In this document: piece by piece, positions 8,250-17,752 of the stretch
How the letters are laid out: each line of letters begins with the position of its first letter
How positions within the stretch are numbered: position 1 is the first letter of the stretch
NCBI RefSeq assembly: GCF_036226445.1
Contig: NZ_CP108474.1
Span: forward strand, 7,688,001-7,752,000
Source: Streptomyces sp. NBC_01255
Lineage (GTDB): Bacteria; Actinomycetota; Actinomycetes; Streptomycetales; Streptomycetaceae
DNA length: 64,000 nucleotides
Direction of reading: 5' to 3'
Program-made: the position numbers and the translations under genes
Notes under the pieces: model-generated
Seen by the model: the letters and a program-made list of their open reading frames with translations, nothing else
Databases searched by the model: none
Told to the model about the DNA's origin: nothing

Positions 8250-9281
8250 TCAGCGTCGCAGGGCCGTGAGGAGCGTGAGTCCGTGATCGCGCCGCAGCCG
8301 GTACAACTCCCAGCACGACAGGGCCGTCACCGTGACGGGGGCGCCGAGGATGAAGATCATCCGGGCACCCGTCGGGACCTGGTCGTAGGTTCCGGTGATC
8401 ACATCCAGGAGGGCCATCTCCCACACCAGGACGCCGGCGAGGATCGGCGGTAGCACTTCGTGGATGTCGGCGGTGCGGAACACGTGCACCAATGACAGTC
8501 CGATGCCGTAGAGCGCGAAGCCGATCGACCACAGGCACAGCACGACGATGATGATCCTGCCGGGAAGCCCCACGGCGTCCCGCAGTCCCGCCGACTCCGG
8601 GGCCATGGCGAGGGCGGAGGTGCCCATGGACGCCATGATGGCCAGTACCGAGCCGAGGGGGCGCAGGGCCCGGCGCAGGTACACCCGGCGCAGGCCGTCC
8701 CGTGCGGCTGCCACGAAGGCGCCGACCACCACGGGGAAGGTGCAGACGAGAACCAGCACACTGGACCAGCTCTGGTCGAGGCGTTCGCTCGCCACGCCCT
8801 GGACGTCGTCGGCGCTCGCGATGGCGTTGTAGGTGAGCATCAAACCCACCCAGGCGACGAGCCCCAGCCAGGTGCGCCACAACTGGAGCTTGCGGACCTC
8901 CCGATCGCTGACGATCCCGGGGCGTGAGGGACGGAAGGTCCGCTGTGCGGCGTACAGGGGGTTGTAGAGGCCGCGCAGGATGTTCCGGGCCCGCGAGGGC
9001 TGTGTGCGAGGAGGCGGGACCGGTGCGTAGGCCGGCGGGTACGGGTATCCCGGCGGAGGGCCGGATTGTGCGTACGGGTTACCGGGCGGATGGCCGGACT
9101 GCGCGTACGGGTTACCGGGCGGAGGGCCGGACTGCGCGTACGGATATCCCTGTGGCGGACCGGGTTGGGCGCTCGAGTGTCCCTGCGGGGGAACCGGGGG
9201 AGCGTGGGGGTGTCCCTGCGGTAGGTATGCGCCGTTGCTGCCCGTCGGGTCACCGTACCCACCGCTGCCGTAACCGCTCAT
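8250..9281 (-). CDS. Proline-rich multi-pass membrane protein
   Basis: 343 residues. The first ~95 are cytoplasmic-type low complexity (G/P/Y/Q), with near-identical repeats of PPPGNPYAQSG encoded by 33-bp DNA repeats. About six hydrophobic segments follow, for example LGLVAWVGLMLTYNAIA, VLVLVCTFPVVVGAFVAAA, IIIVVLCLWSIGFALYGIGL and ILAGVLVWEMALLDVI. Such Pro/Gly/Tyr-rich heads are common on actinobacterial membrane proteins and may mediate protein contacts or condensation. Function unknown. Confidence 0.75.
   Translation of the reverse strand: MSGYGSGGYGDPTGSNGAYLPQGHPHAPPVPPQGHSSAQPGPPQGYPYAQSGPPPGNPYAQSGHPPGNPYAQSGPPPGYPYPPAYAPVPPPRTQPSRARNILRGLYNPLYAAQRTFRPSRPGIVSDREVRKLQLWRTWLGLVAWVGLMLTYNAIASADDVQGVASERLDQSWSSVLVLVCTFPVVVGAFVAAARDGLRRVYLRRALRPLGSVLAIMASMGTSALAMAPESAGLRDAVGLPGRIIIVVLCLWSIGFALYGIGLSLVHVFRTADIHEVLPPILAGVLVWEMALLDVITGTYDQVPTGARMIFILGAPVTVTALSCWELYRLRRDHGLTLLTALRR
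9049..9148. repeat. 33-bp tandem repeats inside the membrane-protein gene
   Basis: About three near-identical 33-bp units (core GGCCGGACTGCGCGTACGGG) encode successive P-P-G-N/Y-P-Y-A-Q-S-G peptides. Few substitutions separate the copies, suggesting recent slippage or recombination. Confidence 0.75.
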
Positions 9282-9547
9282 GCCACGTACCCCCGATGTC
9301 CTGCACGTTCGAACCCAGGCATCCTAGGTCCTGGACGTCCGGCGGCGGGTCGCCGGCCAGGGGAACGTTCCCCGGGGACCGGCAGCTTCATGGGAAGTGA
9401 AACGGCGAGGCAGATCAGGGCACTTCGTCAGGCCGTGCATGTCCGGGTGGCGCGGGGCGCGTCAGTGATGGCTTCATGAGGGATGCGGTGGCGTGTGTGC
9501 TGCCGTGCTTCTCGTACCACCCCGTCGACGCGCCGAGGTGATCTCTG

Positions 9548-10984
9548 ATGGTGACAGACCAGTACGGCAACCCGTTGCACGAGTGCACCCAGGAGGCGGC
9601 CGCACACCTGGACCGAGCCGTCGGGTCCCTGCTCCACTTCAGCCCCGAGGTGGAGCAAGCGGTCGACGACGCGCTCGAAAGCGCGCCGACCTCACCTGTC
9701 GCCCAGTCCTTCGCGGCCTATCTGGGGGCGTTGGGCACGGAGCCGGGCGACGCCCTCGCCGCGCGGCGGCGGTTCGACCGGTACGCGGCCGGCGTGGACG
9801 TCTCGTCCCTGCCCGTGCGGGAGCGCCTGCACGTTGCCGCAGCCAGTGCGTGGCTGGCCGGAGATCTGCTCCGCGCCGGCGGGCTGCTGGAGGAGTTGTC
9901 ACTGGTGTGCCCGAGGGACGCGCTCGCCCTGGCCGTGGGGCACCAGCTGGACTTCTTCACCGGTGACTCGGTCCGCCTGCGTGATCGCATCGGCGGAGCC
10001 CTCTCTGCCTGGGACGCCGCCGATCCTCACCGTGGCCTGATGCTGGGCATGTACGCGTTCGGGTTGGAGGAGTCGGGCCACTACCGCCTGGCCGAGGAGG
10101 CGGGGCTCGCCGCGGTCGAGCAGAACCCTCGCGACGTCTGGGCGATCCATGCCGTGGTGCACACCTACGAGATGCAGGGACGGGTGTCGGAAGGCATCGG
10201 CTACCTCGATGCGCGCCGAGACGACTGGGCGCGGGGCAACTACCTCAACGTCCACAACTGGTGGCACTACTCCCTCTACGCCTTGGAGGCGGGAGACACC
10301 GGCACCGCCTTGAGCATCTACGACGCCGCCCTGCACAACGACTCGTCGGCCGGTCTGGCCATGGAACTGCTGGATGCCGCAGCGCTGTTGTGGCGGATCA
10401 GACTCGGGGGAGGGGAGTCCGGCCCCCGCTGCGGGGCGCTGGCCGACGCGTGGGCCTCGCGAGCCGATCCCCCCTTCTACGCGTTCAACGACGTGCACGC
10501 CGTCATGTCCTATGTGGGTGCCGGGCGGCTCGGGGAGGCGGCGCGGCTCATCGCCGACCGGCGGCGATGGCTTGCCCAGGAGGGTCCGGACACCGTCACC
10601 AACCGGCGGATGACCGCGGACATCGGTCTGCCCGTGTGCGAAGCGCTGGTGGCGCACGGGCAAGGGAAGCACGCCACCGTCGTGGAGCTCCTGTGGCCGC
10701 TGCGCCGCAGGCTGCACGAGTTCGGGGGTAGTCATGCGCAGCGCGACGCGCTCCAGAAGACCCTGCTCGACTCCGCGCTCCGCTCTGGACGGCACGAACT
10801 GGCCCGTGTGCTCATCAGCGAGCGGATCGGGCTTCGGCCCGACAGCTCGTACAACTGGGCGGCTCGGGCCCGCCTCGCCGATGCCCTGGGCGACGCCGCC
10901 CTCGCCGCCGTCGCTCGCGACCATGAGAGGGACGCGGCTGCGGCAGCGGCCGAAGCTTGCACGGCCTCCGCCCCTGGACGGTGA
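9548..10984 (+). CDS. TTC38-like tetratricopeptide repeat protein
   Basis: 478 residues beginning MVTDQYGNPLHECTQEA. Helical hairpin repeats run the whole length. The segment ALEESGHYRLAEEAGLAAVEQNPRD-type followed by WAIHAVVHTYEMQGR and NVHNWWHYSLYALEAGD is characteristic of tetratricopeptide repeat protein 38 (TTC38) homologues found in bacteria and animals. TPR superhelices bind partner proteins; the biochemical role of the TTC38 family is not established. It stands alone, with no obvious operon partner apart from a small membrane protein 69 bp downstream. Confidence 0.8.
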   Translation: MVTDQYGNPLHECTQEAAAHLDRAVGSLLHFSPEVEQAVDDALESAPTSPVAQSFAAYLGALGTEPGDALAARRRFDRYAAGVDVSSLPVRERLHVAAASAWLAGDLLRAGGLLEELSLVCPRDALALAVGHQLDFFTGDSVRLRDRIGGALSAWDAADPHRGLMLGMYAFGLEESGHYRLAEEAGLAAVEQNPRDVWAIHAVVHTYEMQGRVSEGIGYLDARRDDWARGNYLNVHNWWHYSLYALEAGDTGTALSIYDAALHNDSSAGLAMELLDAAALLWRIRLGGGESGPRCGALADAWASRADPPFYAFNDVHAVMSYVGAGRLGEAARLIADRRRWLAQEGPDTVTNRRMTADIGLPVCEALVAHGQGKHATVVELLWPLRRRLHEFGGSHAQRDALQKTLLDSALRSGRHELARVLISERIGLRPDSSYNWAARARLADALGDAALAAVARDHERDAAAAAAEACTASAPGR

Positions 10985-11053
10985 CTTCGGCGGCGAATGA
11001 GATCATGACGGCCGGAAAACGTCGCTGTGCGGAGACGTGGGAAAGGACCGACC

Positions 11054-11722
11054 GTGCCCCAGGGGCAGATGACATACAACGTGCGGTACGGGACGTCCTC
11101 ACCGGTCGTCGTCCGCCGCGGCGCCGGCGAAGGACGCGAAGGGGACATCGCCGTCGGGCTGCTCTGCCACGTGCCCCACGGCCATGGAGGTGCCGCGCAC
11201 CCCTCCGCCCGCACCTTCGACATCGTCGGTGAGGGGCAGACCGCGATAGCCCGGGTGTGGACCGAACAGGCCGGCTCACGCGCGAGCGGAAGCCCCGTCG
11301 TATATCGCGTCGACGACCCGTACGGCGCCACGCTGGGCCGCGTCACGTACCGGCGCGGACGCGCCCTGCGCGGCGCCCGGGCACGCTGGACCGTCGAGTC
11401 GGTGACCGGGCACTCCGTGCGCGGCTTCCGCGGGCGCCTGTTCTGGTGGGTGGTGTGGTGGCCCATCGGCCTGCTCGTGAGCATGCTGTGGCTGATCCTG
11501 GCCTTGCTCGGCGAGGGCGACGACGCCTTCGGCAAGCCGCGCCGGGTGATCTGGCGCGACTCCTCACGCCGCGCGCATCTTGTCTTCCGCGGCGTCGCGG
11601 ACGAGTACCGGGTGCTCGACGGAAGCTGGGACCCGCGGCTGGTGGCCGCGCTGCTCGGGCTGCATCAGTCGTACGACCCGTCGGAAGGCGCCGGCGAGAA
11701 CGGCTGGTACGCCCGGTCCTGA
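11054..11722 (+). CDS. Hypothetical membrane-anchored protein
   Basis: 222 residues from a GTG start at 11054, placed by AAGGA six bases upstream. The chain has one strongly hydrophobic, tryptophan-rich segment (LFWWVVWWPIGLLVSMLWLILALLG, around residues 128-152) between two soluble parts. The N-terminal part has alternating strand character (YRVDDPYGATLGRVTYRRG). No family was recognised. It may be co-transcribed with the TPR gene. Confidence 0.65.
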   Translation: MPQGQMTYNVRYGTSSPVVVRRGAGEGREGDIAVGLLCHVPHGHGGAAHPSARTFDIVGEGQTAIARVWTEQAGSRASGSPVVYRVDDPYGATLGRVTYRRGRALRGARARWTVESVTGHSVRGFRGRLFWWVVWWPIGLLVSMLWLILALLGEGDDAFGKPRRVIWRDSSRRAHLVFRGVADEYRVLDGSWDPRLVAALLGLHQSYDPSEGAGENGWYARS

Positions 11723-12057
11723 GGCGTACGGGCGGCACCGGGGCTCCGTTACCCGAGGTGTGCGCGGGGACCGGGACTTGACCCGGGAGAACTGAAATCC
11801 TCGCCTGCCACCGACATCTCTACCGCGCCGCAAGGATCTGGCCGGCCGTCGTGGGGCGGATCGAGAACGTGCCCATTTCAGGCAGGAGTTGGCCAGGCGG
11901 CGTGTGCGGCGTGGAGACGATGCGGAGAGATCATTAAGAAACCTTGTTGAATAAGCCCGTACCCCGGGTTCGCTCTTGATTTGCTCCTGCCAACCCGCAC
12001 AGGGTTCTCTCGAACGTTTGACGCCCCACACGTCAACACGAGGAGAGATCCCCTTTC
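11723..12057. other. Leader and promoter region of the subtilisin gene
   Basis: No gene is supported in this ~335-bp gap. An AT-richer patch (ATCATTAAGAAACCTTGTTGAA, around 11929-11950) probably contains promoter or activator sites. A purine-rich GAGGAGAGAT lies upstream of the protease ATG. Confidence 0.45.
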
Positions 12058-13257
12058 ATGGCAACTCACAAGCGATCCCACGGTCTTCGTAACGCGGCCA
12101 TAGCCACTGGTGTGGCAGGCGCTGCCGCTGCGGCGCTGTTCGCGAGCAACATCGCCGGAGCGGCCGCCCCGGCCGAAGGGACCGTGCACGGTCTCGGCGC
12201 CCCGGGCGCCGTCTCCGGCAGCTTCGTCGTCATCCTCGACGCATCCGCGAACAAGGCGGACCTCGCGAAGAAGTACGGCGGCACACTCGTGCGCTCCTAC
12301 GGCTCCGAGGTCAACGGCTTCTCCGCGTCCGGCCTCAGCGTCGAGGAGGCCAAGCGCCTCGCCGCCGACCCCGCCGTCGGGACGGTCGTCCAGAACAAGC
12401 GGTTCAGCATCAACGAGACGCAGGAGAACCCCCCGTCCTGGGGCCTGGACCGGATCGACCAGGCCGACGCGGCGGGCGACCAGAAGTACACCTACCCCGA
12501 CAACGGCGGCGAGGGCGTGACCGCCTACGTCATCGACACCGGCGTACGGATCTCGCACCAGGACTTCGGCGGCCGGGCCAGCCACGGCTTCGACGCCGTG
12601 GACAACGACAACACCGCCGACGACGGCAACGGTCACGGCACCCACGTCGCGGGCACCATCGCCGGCACCTCCCACGGCGTCGCCAAGAAGTCCAAGGTCG
12701 TCGCCGTTCGCGTCCTGGACGACAACGGCTCCGGCACCACCGAACAGGTCGTGGCGGGCATCGACTGGGTGACCCAGAACCACTCCGGGCCCTCGGTCGC
12801 GAACATGAGCCTCGGCGGCGGCGCCGACGAGGCGCTGGACGCGGCGGTCAAGCGGGCCATCGACTCCGGCGTGACCTTCGCGGTCGCGGCCGGCAACGAG
12901 TCCTCCGACGCCGGGCAGGGCTCGCCGTCCCGGGTGCCGGAGGCGCTCACCGTGGCGTCCAGCACCAAGGACGACGAGCAGTCGGACTTCTCGAACTTCG
13001 GCGCGGTGGTCGACCTGTACGCGCCCGGCTCGGACATCACCTCCGCCTGGAACGACAGCGACACCGGCACCAAGACGATCTCCGGCACCTCCATGGCCGC
13101 CCCGCACGTGGCGGGCGCCGCCGTCCTGTACCTGGCGGCCAACCCGTCCGCGACGCCCGCCGACACCGCCGCCGCGCTGACCGGGGCGGCCACTGCGGAC
13201 GCCATCAAGAACCCCTCCGCCGGCACCGCGAACAAGCTGCTGAAGGTCGCCCCGTAG
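12058..13257 (+). CDS. Secreted subtilisin-like serine protease (S8, with I9 propeptide)
   Basis: 399 residues: signal peptide (~1-37, ending GAAA), inhibitor-I9 propeptide (SGSFVVILDASANKADLAKK to NKRFSINE, ~53-119), then a proteinase-K-like S8A domain. The triad is visible: Asp160 in VIDTG, His193 in GNGHGTHVAG, Ser345 in SGTSMAAPHVAG, with oxyanion Asn280 in AAGNES. The gene encodes an exported, self-maturing endopeptidase of the streptomycete extracellular protease class. It is monocistronic: a 15-bp perfect hairpin follows the stop at 36 bp. Confidence 0.97.
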   Translation: MATHKRSHGLRNAAIATGVAGAAAAALFASNIAGAAAPAEGTVHGLGAPGAVSGSFVVILDASANKADLAKKYGGTLVRSYGSEVNGFSASGLSVEEAKRLAADPAVGTVVQNKRFSINETQENPPSWGLDRIDQADAAGDQKYTYPDNGGEGVTAYVIDTGVRISHQDFGGRASHGFDAVDNDNTADDGNGHGTHVAGTIAGTSHGVAKKSKVVAVRVLDDNGSGTTEQVVAGIDWVTQNHSGPSVANMSLGGGADEALDAAVKRAIDSGVTFAVAAGNESSDAGQGSPSRVPEALTVASSTKDDEQSDFSNFGAVVDLYAPGSDITSAWNDSDTGTKTISGTSMAAPHVAGAAVLYLAANPSATPADTAAALTGAATADAIKNPSAGTANKLLKVAP

Positions 13258-13292
13258 CGACACCGTGACAGTCGCACGTCGGTGAACCGACC

Positions 13293-13330
13293 AGGAGGTG
13301 GCCCTCCGCGCCATGGAGGGCCACCTCCTT
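13293..13330 (+). terminator. Strong hairpin after the subtilisin gene
   Basis: AGGAGGTGGCCCTCC, a 7-base loop, then GGAGGGCCACCTCCT: a perfect 15-bp stem starting 36 bp after the stop codon. There is no long T tract, as usual for Streptomyces. Confidence 0.9.
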
Positions 13331-13374
13331 CCGTGTCGGCTACCACGCTGCTATGCCGCCGACGCCGCACGCCA

Positions 13375-13490
13375 TGCAGCCGGAACCGTATCGGCCGACC
13401 TGCCGCATGGCCGTGAAGGACGCCGTGGTGGGCGATCACAGGTTTGATGCCCTGGACCCGGACCAGGCGGTGGACGGAACTTTTCGCAAG
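13375..13490 (-). pseudogene. IS5-type transposase fragment
   Basis: Leftward translation gives VQGIKPVIAHHGVLHGHAAGR. It resembles the RGIKPVIARRGVPHGSGLG segment just before the last acidic residue of IS5-group DDE transposases. The expected WVVERT motif is lost and no start is present. This is a short relic beside the protease terminator. Confidence 0.4.
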
Positions 13491-13744
13491 CAGGGGTGTC
13501 AACCGGGTGGCCGACGGTCGATGTTCGTCCGTTGCCCGGTGAGGGCGCTCGCGCCACCTTGTGGGTACTGCGCGAGTGACGAGACAGGCGTGGGGTCGAC
13601 GCCGTACGGCCCGTTTGCCGCATCCGCGGGGGAGACGGGCGACGGGCGAAACGAGGGAACGGCAGGAAGACGAACCGAACCGGAGAAAATGGGGAAACCG
13701 GCGGCGGGGGCGGAGGATACGGTCCCCGCAGATGCCGGAGACCG
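13491..13744. other. Intergenic, nothing supported
   Basis: Sequence between the transposase relic and the end of the sugar-binding protein gene. It is rich in short G/A runs. No gene, clear hairpin or repeat recognised. Confidence 0.4.
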
Positions 13745-15022
13745 CTACCTTTGCTGCGCCACGTCCCGGGCCTGCTGGGCGATGTGCTCCAGGACGGCCT
13801 TCGGGTCGGCGGAGGGCTCGACGGCCTTGCCGATGTTCCGCTTGATGGTGTTGCTGATCTCCAGCCAGGACGGATCGTTGACCGGGTAGAGCTGGGCAGT
13901 GCCCAGTGCGGTGAGGAACTGCTCGGCGCTGGGGTCCGCCGCCGCGTACTGGGACGCCTGGGTGGCGGACACCGTCGACGGCAGCAGGTGGTAGCGCCCG
14001 GCGAACTCGCTGATGTTCTTGTCCTGGTAGACAAAGTTCAGGAACGAGCCCACCGGTTCGCGATTGCCGTCGTGCTTGAAAGCCATCATCCAGTCGGCGA
14101 CGCCCGCCGTCGGTGTGGTCTCCCTGTCGTTCAGTGTGTCCGACACCGGCATGCGCAGCGTGCCGACCTTCATGCCCTTCGCCCTCGCCTCGTGAAGGAG
14201 CGAGGGATAGCCGTTGACCATACCGACGTCGCCGCGCAGGAAGGCGTCGAAGGCGTCCTGCCGGTTGAGCTCGGCCGGCGGGACCGGGCCGGTAAGGGCC
14301 GGCACGACCAGGTTGGCCTTGATCCAGCGGAATGTCTGCGTGTTCCGCTCGGACGCGATGCTGTACCCGCCGTTGGGATCGGTGTACCCGCCGCCGTTGC
14401 TCAGTTCCCAGATCAGGGTTTCGGCGTGCGCCTCCTCGGGGCCGAGCGGTAGGGCGTACGGGTAGAGCACGCCCTCCTCCTTCAGCGCCTTGGCCGCGTC
14501 CTTCAGGTCCGACCAGGTCTTCGGCGGCTTCGCGCCTGCCTCGTCGAACAGCTCTTCGTTGTAGAAGAGCAGCCGGCTGCTCGCCACGAAGGGCAAGCCG
14601 TAGAGGTCGCCGTCGACCGAGCCGGCCTCCGCGAGGGGCCGCAGGAAGTTCGCCTCCGTTCTGACCGACATCACCTCGCTGGCGGCGTAGAGCCGGCCCT
14701 GCGCGGCGAAGTCGGAGTACGCACCCATCAGAGCCACGTCCGGGGCGTTGTTCTCCTCGACCATGCGGGTGACCTCGCGGTCGATGTCGGCCCACGGGTA
14801 GAGCGTCACCTCGACCTTGATGCCGGGGTGGGCGGCGGTGAAGGTGGTGGCCAGCTTGTCCCAGTACGCCTTGGAGGTGGTCGCGGGGCCGGCGCCGTAC
14901 TCGGGTGCCACCAGGCGCAACGTCGTGGGTTCGCTACCGGACGAGCCGCACGCGGTGACGAGGGAGCCCAGTAGTCCGAACGCGGCCACGGAGATGGTCA
15001 TGCCGGAGAGTCTTCGTCGCAT
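13745..15022 (-). CDS. Solitary extracellular sugar-binding lipoprotein (ABC type)
   Basis: 425 residues with a lipoprotein signal (LLGSLVTAC, lipobox Cys at ~25). The fold is typical of ABC transporter family-1 solute receptors: LRLVAPEYGAG, WDKLATTFTAAHPGIKVEVTLYPWADI, DLYGLPFVASSRLLFYNEELFDEAG. The protein would capture an oligosaccharide outside the membrane and deliver it to a permease. No permease or ATPase gene is nearby, so it must share a transporter encoded elsewhere or is an orphan. A mannanase relic upstream on the same strand hints at former linkage to mannan use. AGAGGAAAG precedes the ATG. Confidence 0.9.
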   Translation of the reverse strand: MRRRLSGMTISVAAFGLLGSLVTACGSSGSEPTTLRLVAPEYGAGPATTSKAYWDKLATTFTAAHPGIKVEVTLYPWADIDREVTRMVEENNAPDVALMGAYSDFAAQGRLYAASEVMSVRTEANFLRPLAEAGSVDGDLYGLPFVASSRLLFYNEELFDEAGAKPPKTWSDLKDAAKALKEEGVLYPYALPLGPEEAHAETLIWELSNGGGYTDPNGGYSIASERNTQTFRWIKANLVVPALTGPVPPAELNRQDAFDAFLRGDVGMVNGYPSLLHEARAKGMKVGTLRMPVSDTLNDRETTPTAGVADWMMAFKHDGNREPVGSFLNFVYQDKNISEFAGRYHLLPSTVSATQASQYAAADPSAEQFLTALGTAQLYPVNDPSWLEISNTIKRNIGKAVEPSADPKAVLEHIAQQARDVAQQR

Positions 15023-15299
15023 GGGTCTTTCCTCTGGATCTTTTTAGACAGTGCGTCCGAAATTCTCTCCTGGCCCGGGGGTGAATTGCGCCCCCTGCCG
15101 AACGTTGTGGGCTTAGCTCCAAGTGAGAAGATTCCGCATGGTGCTTTCCGATATGCCGGGGCCTATTTGACGCGCGTAGAAACCTCTGCGTCCGATATCC
15201 GACGTGGGCAACGCTGCCCTGTGGGCGACGTCAACGGCGGCGGTTCGTCTCTTTGTGCGCTGCCGTTGCTGATCGCCGGCGTCAGGATGACCGCGATCA

Positions 15300-15420
15300 G
15301 CGAGTTCCGCATGGTGTTTGACCAGCCATGGCCCCAGTTGGGGGCATCCACCATCAGCGCGTTCGAGATGCCGGTGTTGCGGAGCTTCCCGATGGCGCCG
15401 CGGCTGGGAAGGGCCGCTCA
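15300..15420 (-). pseudogene. GH5 mannanase-like glycosidase fragment
   Basis: Leftward translation reads AIGKLRNTGISNALMVDAPNWGHGWSNTMRNS. It closely follows the (M)VDAPNWGQDW...MRDN segment of secreted GH5 beta-mannanases, just before the region of the acid/base glutamate. There is no start, signal peptide or catalytic domain, and the frame continues into unrelated sequence. Assignment is from motif memory over ~30 residues. Confidence 0.45.
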
Positions 15421-16185
15421 GAGCTGCGCGGTGCCGCCGGCCGTGGCGGAGGGGTTCAGGGACTCGAAGTGGAAGGCGCTGATGTAGCAGTCGCGCGGCT
15501 GCTGGATCGCGAAGGTGATGCAGTCGATCAACGACTGTGCCGCGAGCGGGTCCTGGGCTCCGCGCGGGGTGGTGTCCCATTCCGGGGACAGTGGGTCACG
15601 GCTGCTGTCGAAGTCCGGCGGGAACAGGGAGATGACCCGGACGCCCTGGGGGCGCAGACGGCGCGAGAGCGCTTCGGTGAAGCCCCGCTGGCCGTGCTTG
15701 GCCGCGTAGTAGGCCTCGTGTGCCACGGGGTGCTGGGCGCCGGGAACGCCGCAGACGGAGACCATCGTGACCACGTCGGGGTGGTCGGAGGCGAGAAGCA
15801 GCGGCAGGAGGTTCTTCGTCACGAGGATGGTGCCGGTGCTGCCCGAGGCGAGCGTGTCGGCCACGTCCTCGTCGGAGACCGAGAGGAGGTCAGGGCCTTC
15901 CAGCCATCGGGCACCGTTGTTCACGAGGACGTCGACGCGGTCGGTGCGGCGTCCGACCGCCGCGGCGAACTCGCGGATCGAGGCGGGGTCGGCGAGGTCG
16001 CAGGCGAAGGCGTGCACGCGGTCGTGGCCGCGGTCGCGAATCTCGCCACAAGTGCGTTCGGCCGCTTCCAGGCTGCGTGCGGCGAGGAGGAGTTCGGCGC
16101 CGAGGCCGGCGAAGTGGTGGGCGAGCGCGCGGCCGAAGTCACGGCCCGCCCCGGTGATGACCACGCGGCGGTCGGTGAGGTTCAT
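15418..16185 (-). CDS. SDR family oxidoreductase
   Basis: 255 residues. Rossmann start MNLTDRRVVITGAGRDFGRALAHHFAGLGAELLLAARS (the glycine motif has D in place of a third small residue), the NNGA strand, catalytic Ser in VSVCGV and the YxxxK pair in AYYAAKHGQRGF. The chain reduces or oxidises a carbonyl/alcohol with NAD(P)(H); the substrate is unknown. AAGGA lies just upstream of the ATG at 16185. Confidence 0.88.
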   Translation of the reverse strand: MNLTDRRVVITGAGRDFGRALAHHFAGLGAELLLAARSLEAAERTCGEIRDRGHDRVHAFACDLADPASIREFAAAVGRRTDRVDVLVNNGARWLEGPDLLSVSDEDVADTLASGSTGTILVTKNLLPLLLASDHPDVVTMVSVCGVPGAQHPVAHEAYYAAKHGQRGFTEALSRRLRPQGVRVISLFPPDFDSSRDPLSPEWDTTPRGAQDPLAAQSLIDCITFAIQQPRDCYISAFHFESLNPSATAGGTAQL

Positions 16186-16333
16186 GCTGTTCCTTTGATC
16201 GGGTGAGCGGCCGTGTGCGGCAGCGGTGAGATGGGTTCGGCCTGTCCGGCGGTCGTACGCTGTGGGCCGGGTCGGCGGCGCGAGCATGGGATGCCGGAAC
16301 GCCGCCCGGTATCACGCGGAATCGCTTCGGCGT

Positions 16334-16471
16334 TCAGGCGAGGCCCACCCATGCCGGACGCTCGGGTGACCGGTCCCGGAAGGGGCCGCACCACCAGCGG
16401 CTCGTGGCGCGCGTGACGATCATCGCGCCCAGGTCTCCGGTGGCTCCGGTGGCTCCGGTCGCGAGGATCAT
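16334..16471 (-). pseudogene. N-terminal stub of an NAD(P)H-binding protein
   Basis: The 46-codon frame starts MILATGATGATGDLGAMIVTRA, the beginning of an NmrA-like Rossmann fold (normal form VTGATGxxG). After ~22 residues the family pattern ends and the frame soon reaches TGA. The coding DNA repeats ACCGGAGCC, so a slippage event may have duplicated the glycine motif. Confidence 0.55.
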
Positions 16472-16776
16472 GCGCGTTTCTTCCCGTCGTCAGATGATCA
16501 ATTAGCCAACACTCTAGAACCTCAATCCTGCTTCAGGTCAAGGAGAGGCCTGCCCACTACCGTGGCGGCACGGTTAGAGCCCGAGTCGCTCCAACTGGCG
16601 TACATGCGGCGGGCGCAGCCGGGTACCTCGGCGGGGCGGAATGTTGCTGCCGGTCCAACAGGTCGCGGCCGGGCGGTGGAAATCGCAGGTGGTGTCGGCC
16701 GGCCGGGGCGCGGAAGGGACGTGGTCGGGCAGGTGGGCGAAGGCGCGGACCGCCGGCAGAGCTGAAGCGGCAGCCG
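16472..16776. other. Intergenic, nothing supported
   Basis: Short frames only. A leftward frame ending HVRQLERLGL near 16575 looks like the tail of some protein, but I cannot place it and see no start. Confidence 0.35.
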
Positions 16777-17541
16777 TCAGGGTTTGACGGCGTGAAGGAC
16801 GTGCATGCCGCGGGGCCCCGTCTCGTCGTGACGGATGACGAGGCCCGCTGCGCGGCACTGGTCAGCCACCCACGTGGGGGCGAGCCGCAGTTTGGGGTAG
16901 CTTCCGGTCGTCAGGTGCCAAGCCCCGTCGCGGCGGGTGTGCAAGAGGTCGTGGACCAGGACCGTGTCCTCGTCCACGTAGTCGAGGAAGCAGGTCAGGA
17001 TCCGGTCGTCGGTGCCGCGCACCGGGATGAAGCGTTCCGTGCCGAGAAGCTCCCCTGTCAGGTCGCGAAAGCTGACCACGAAGCTCCCGCCCTCGTCCAG
17101 TGCTTCGGCGGCGTCCGCGATCAGCGTCCGTACGTCCTTGCGGGAGGGCAGGTGCGGGAGCGTGTCCCCCATGCAGACGATGGCCGAGACCGAGCCCGGC
17201 GTGGTGAGGCTGGGCAGAGAGCCGCGAATGTCCGACCGTACGGCGTGGACGGCCTCCGCGGCGCCGACGCGCGTGGCGTGATCGACGAGTTCGCCCAGGA
17301 GCGTGGCGCTGGTGTCGACCGCGGTCACCGAAGTGAAGCCCAGGCGGGTCAGCGCCAGGGTCTGCGGGCCCGGGCCGCTGCCGAGGTCGACGGCGGCGGC
17401 TTTCCCGCCCGGACGGGGGGCCACTCCCAGCTCACGGAGGAGTCCGGCCTGCGCTTCGGTCACCGTCTCCAAGTCACCGCCGAGCATCCAGGTGTAGTTC
17501 GCGGCGAGGAGCTGATCGTAGTGGTCGGCGACAGCGGTCAT
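16777..17541 (-). CDS. Class I SAM-dependent methyltransferase
   Basis: 254 residues. Motif I is AAVDLGSGPGPQTLAL (~52-67), followed by the acidic strand end TAVDTS, motif-II-like AIVCMGDTLPHL and LDEGGSFVVSFRDL. The protein transfers a methyl group from S-adenosylmethionine to an unknown small molecule. The C-terminal part (FLDYVDEDTVLVHDLLHTRRDGAWHL, GPRGMHVLHAVKP) is beta-rich as in small-molecule methyltransferases. It diverges from an ArsR-type gene ~210 bp away. Confidence 0.85.
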   Translation of the reverse strand: MTAVADHYDQLLAANYTWMLGGDLETVTEAQAGLLRELGVAPRPGGKAAAVDLGSGPGPQTLALTRLGFTSVTAVDTSATLLGELVDHATRVGAAEAVHAVRSDIRGSLPSLTTPGSVSAIVCMGDTLPHLPSRKDVRTLIADAAEALDEGGSFVVSFRDLTGELLGTERFIPVRGTDDRILTCFLDYVDEDTVLVHDLLHTRRDGAWHLTTGSYPKLRLAPTWVADQCRAAGLVIRHDETGPRGMHVLHAVKP

Positions 17542-17752
17542 GAGGGCGCCCTCTCGTTCAACTGCGGCTCGATGCCGTGCTGTTGATCGTATCGCGCGCC
17601 GCGATCGGATCACTCGGGGCCTCGCGGAGGCGAGACGGGAGCGGGCCCCGCGGCCGCGCCTTCGTCCACGATCCTGCGGGAGTCCCGGCGGCTGCCCGGA
17701 GCTGCTCCGGACGCCCTGGCGGATGAAGGCCTGCCAGGGAGGGAGGGAAACG

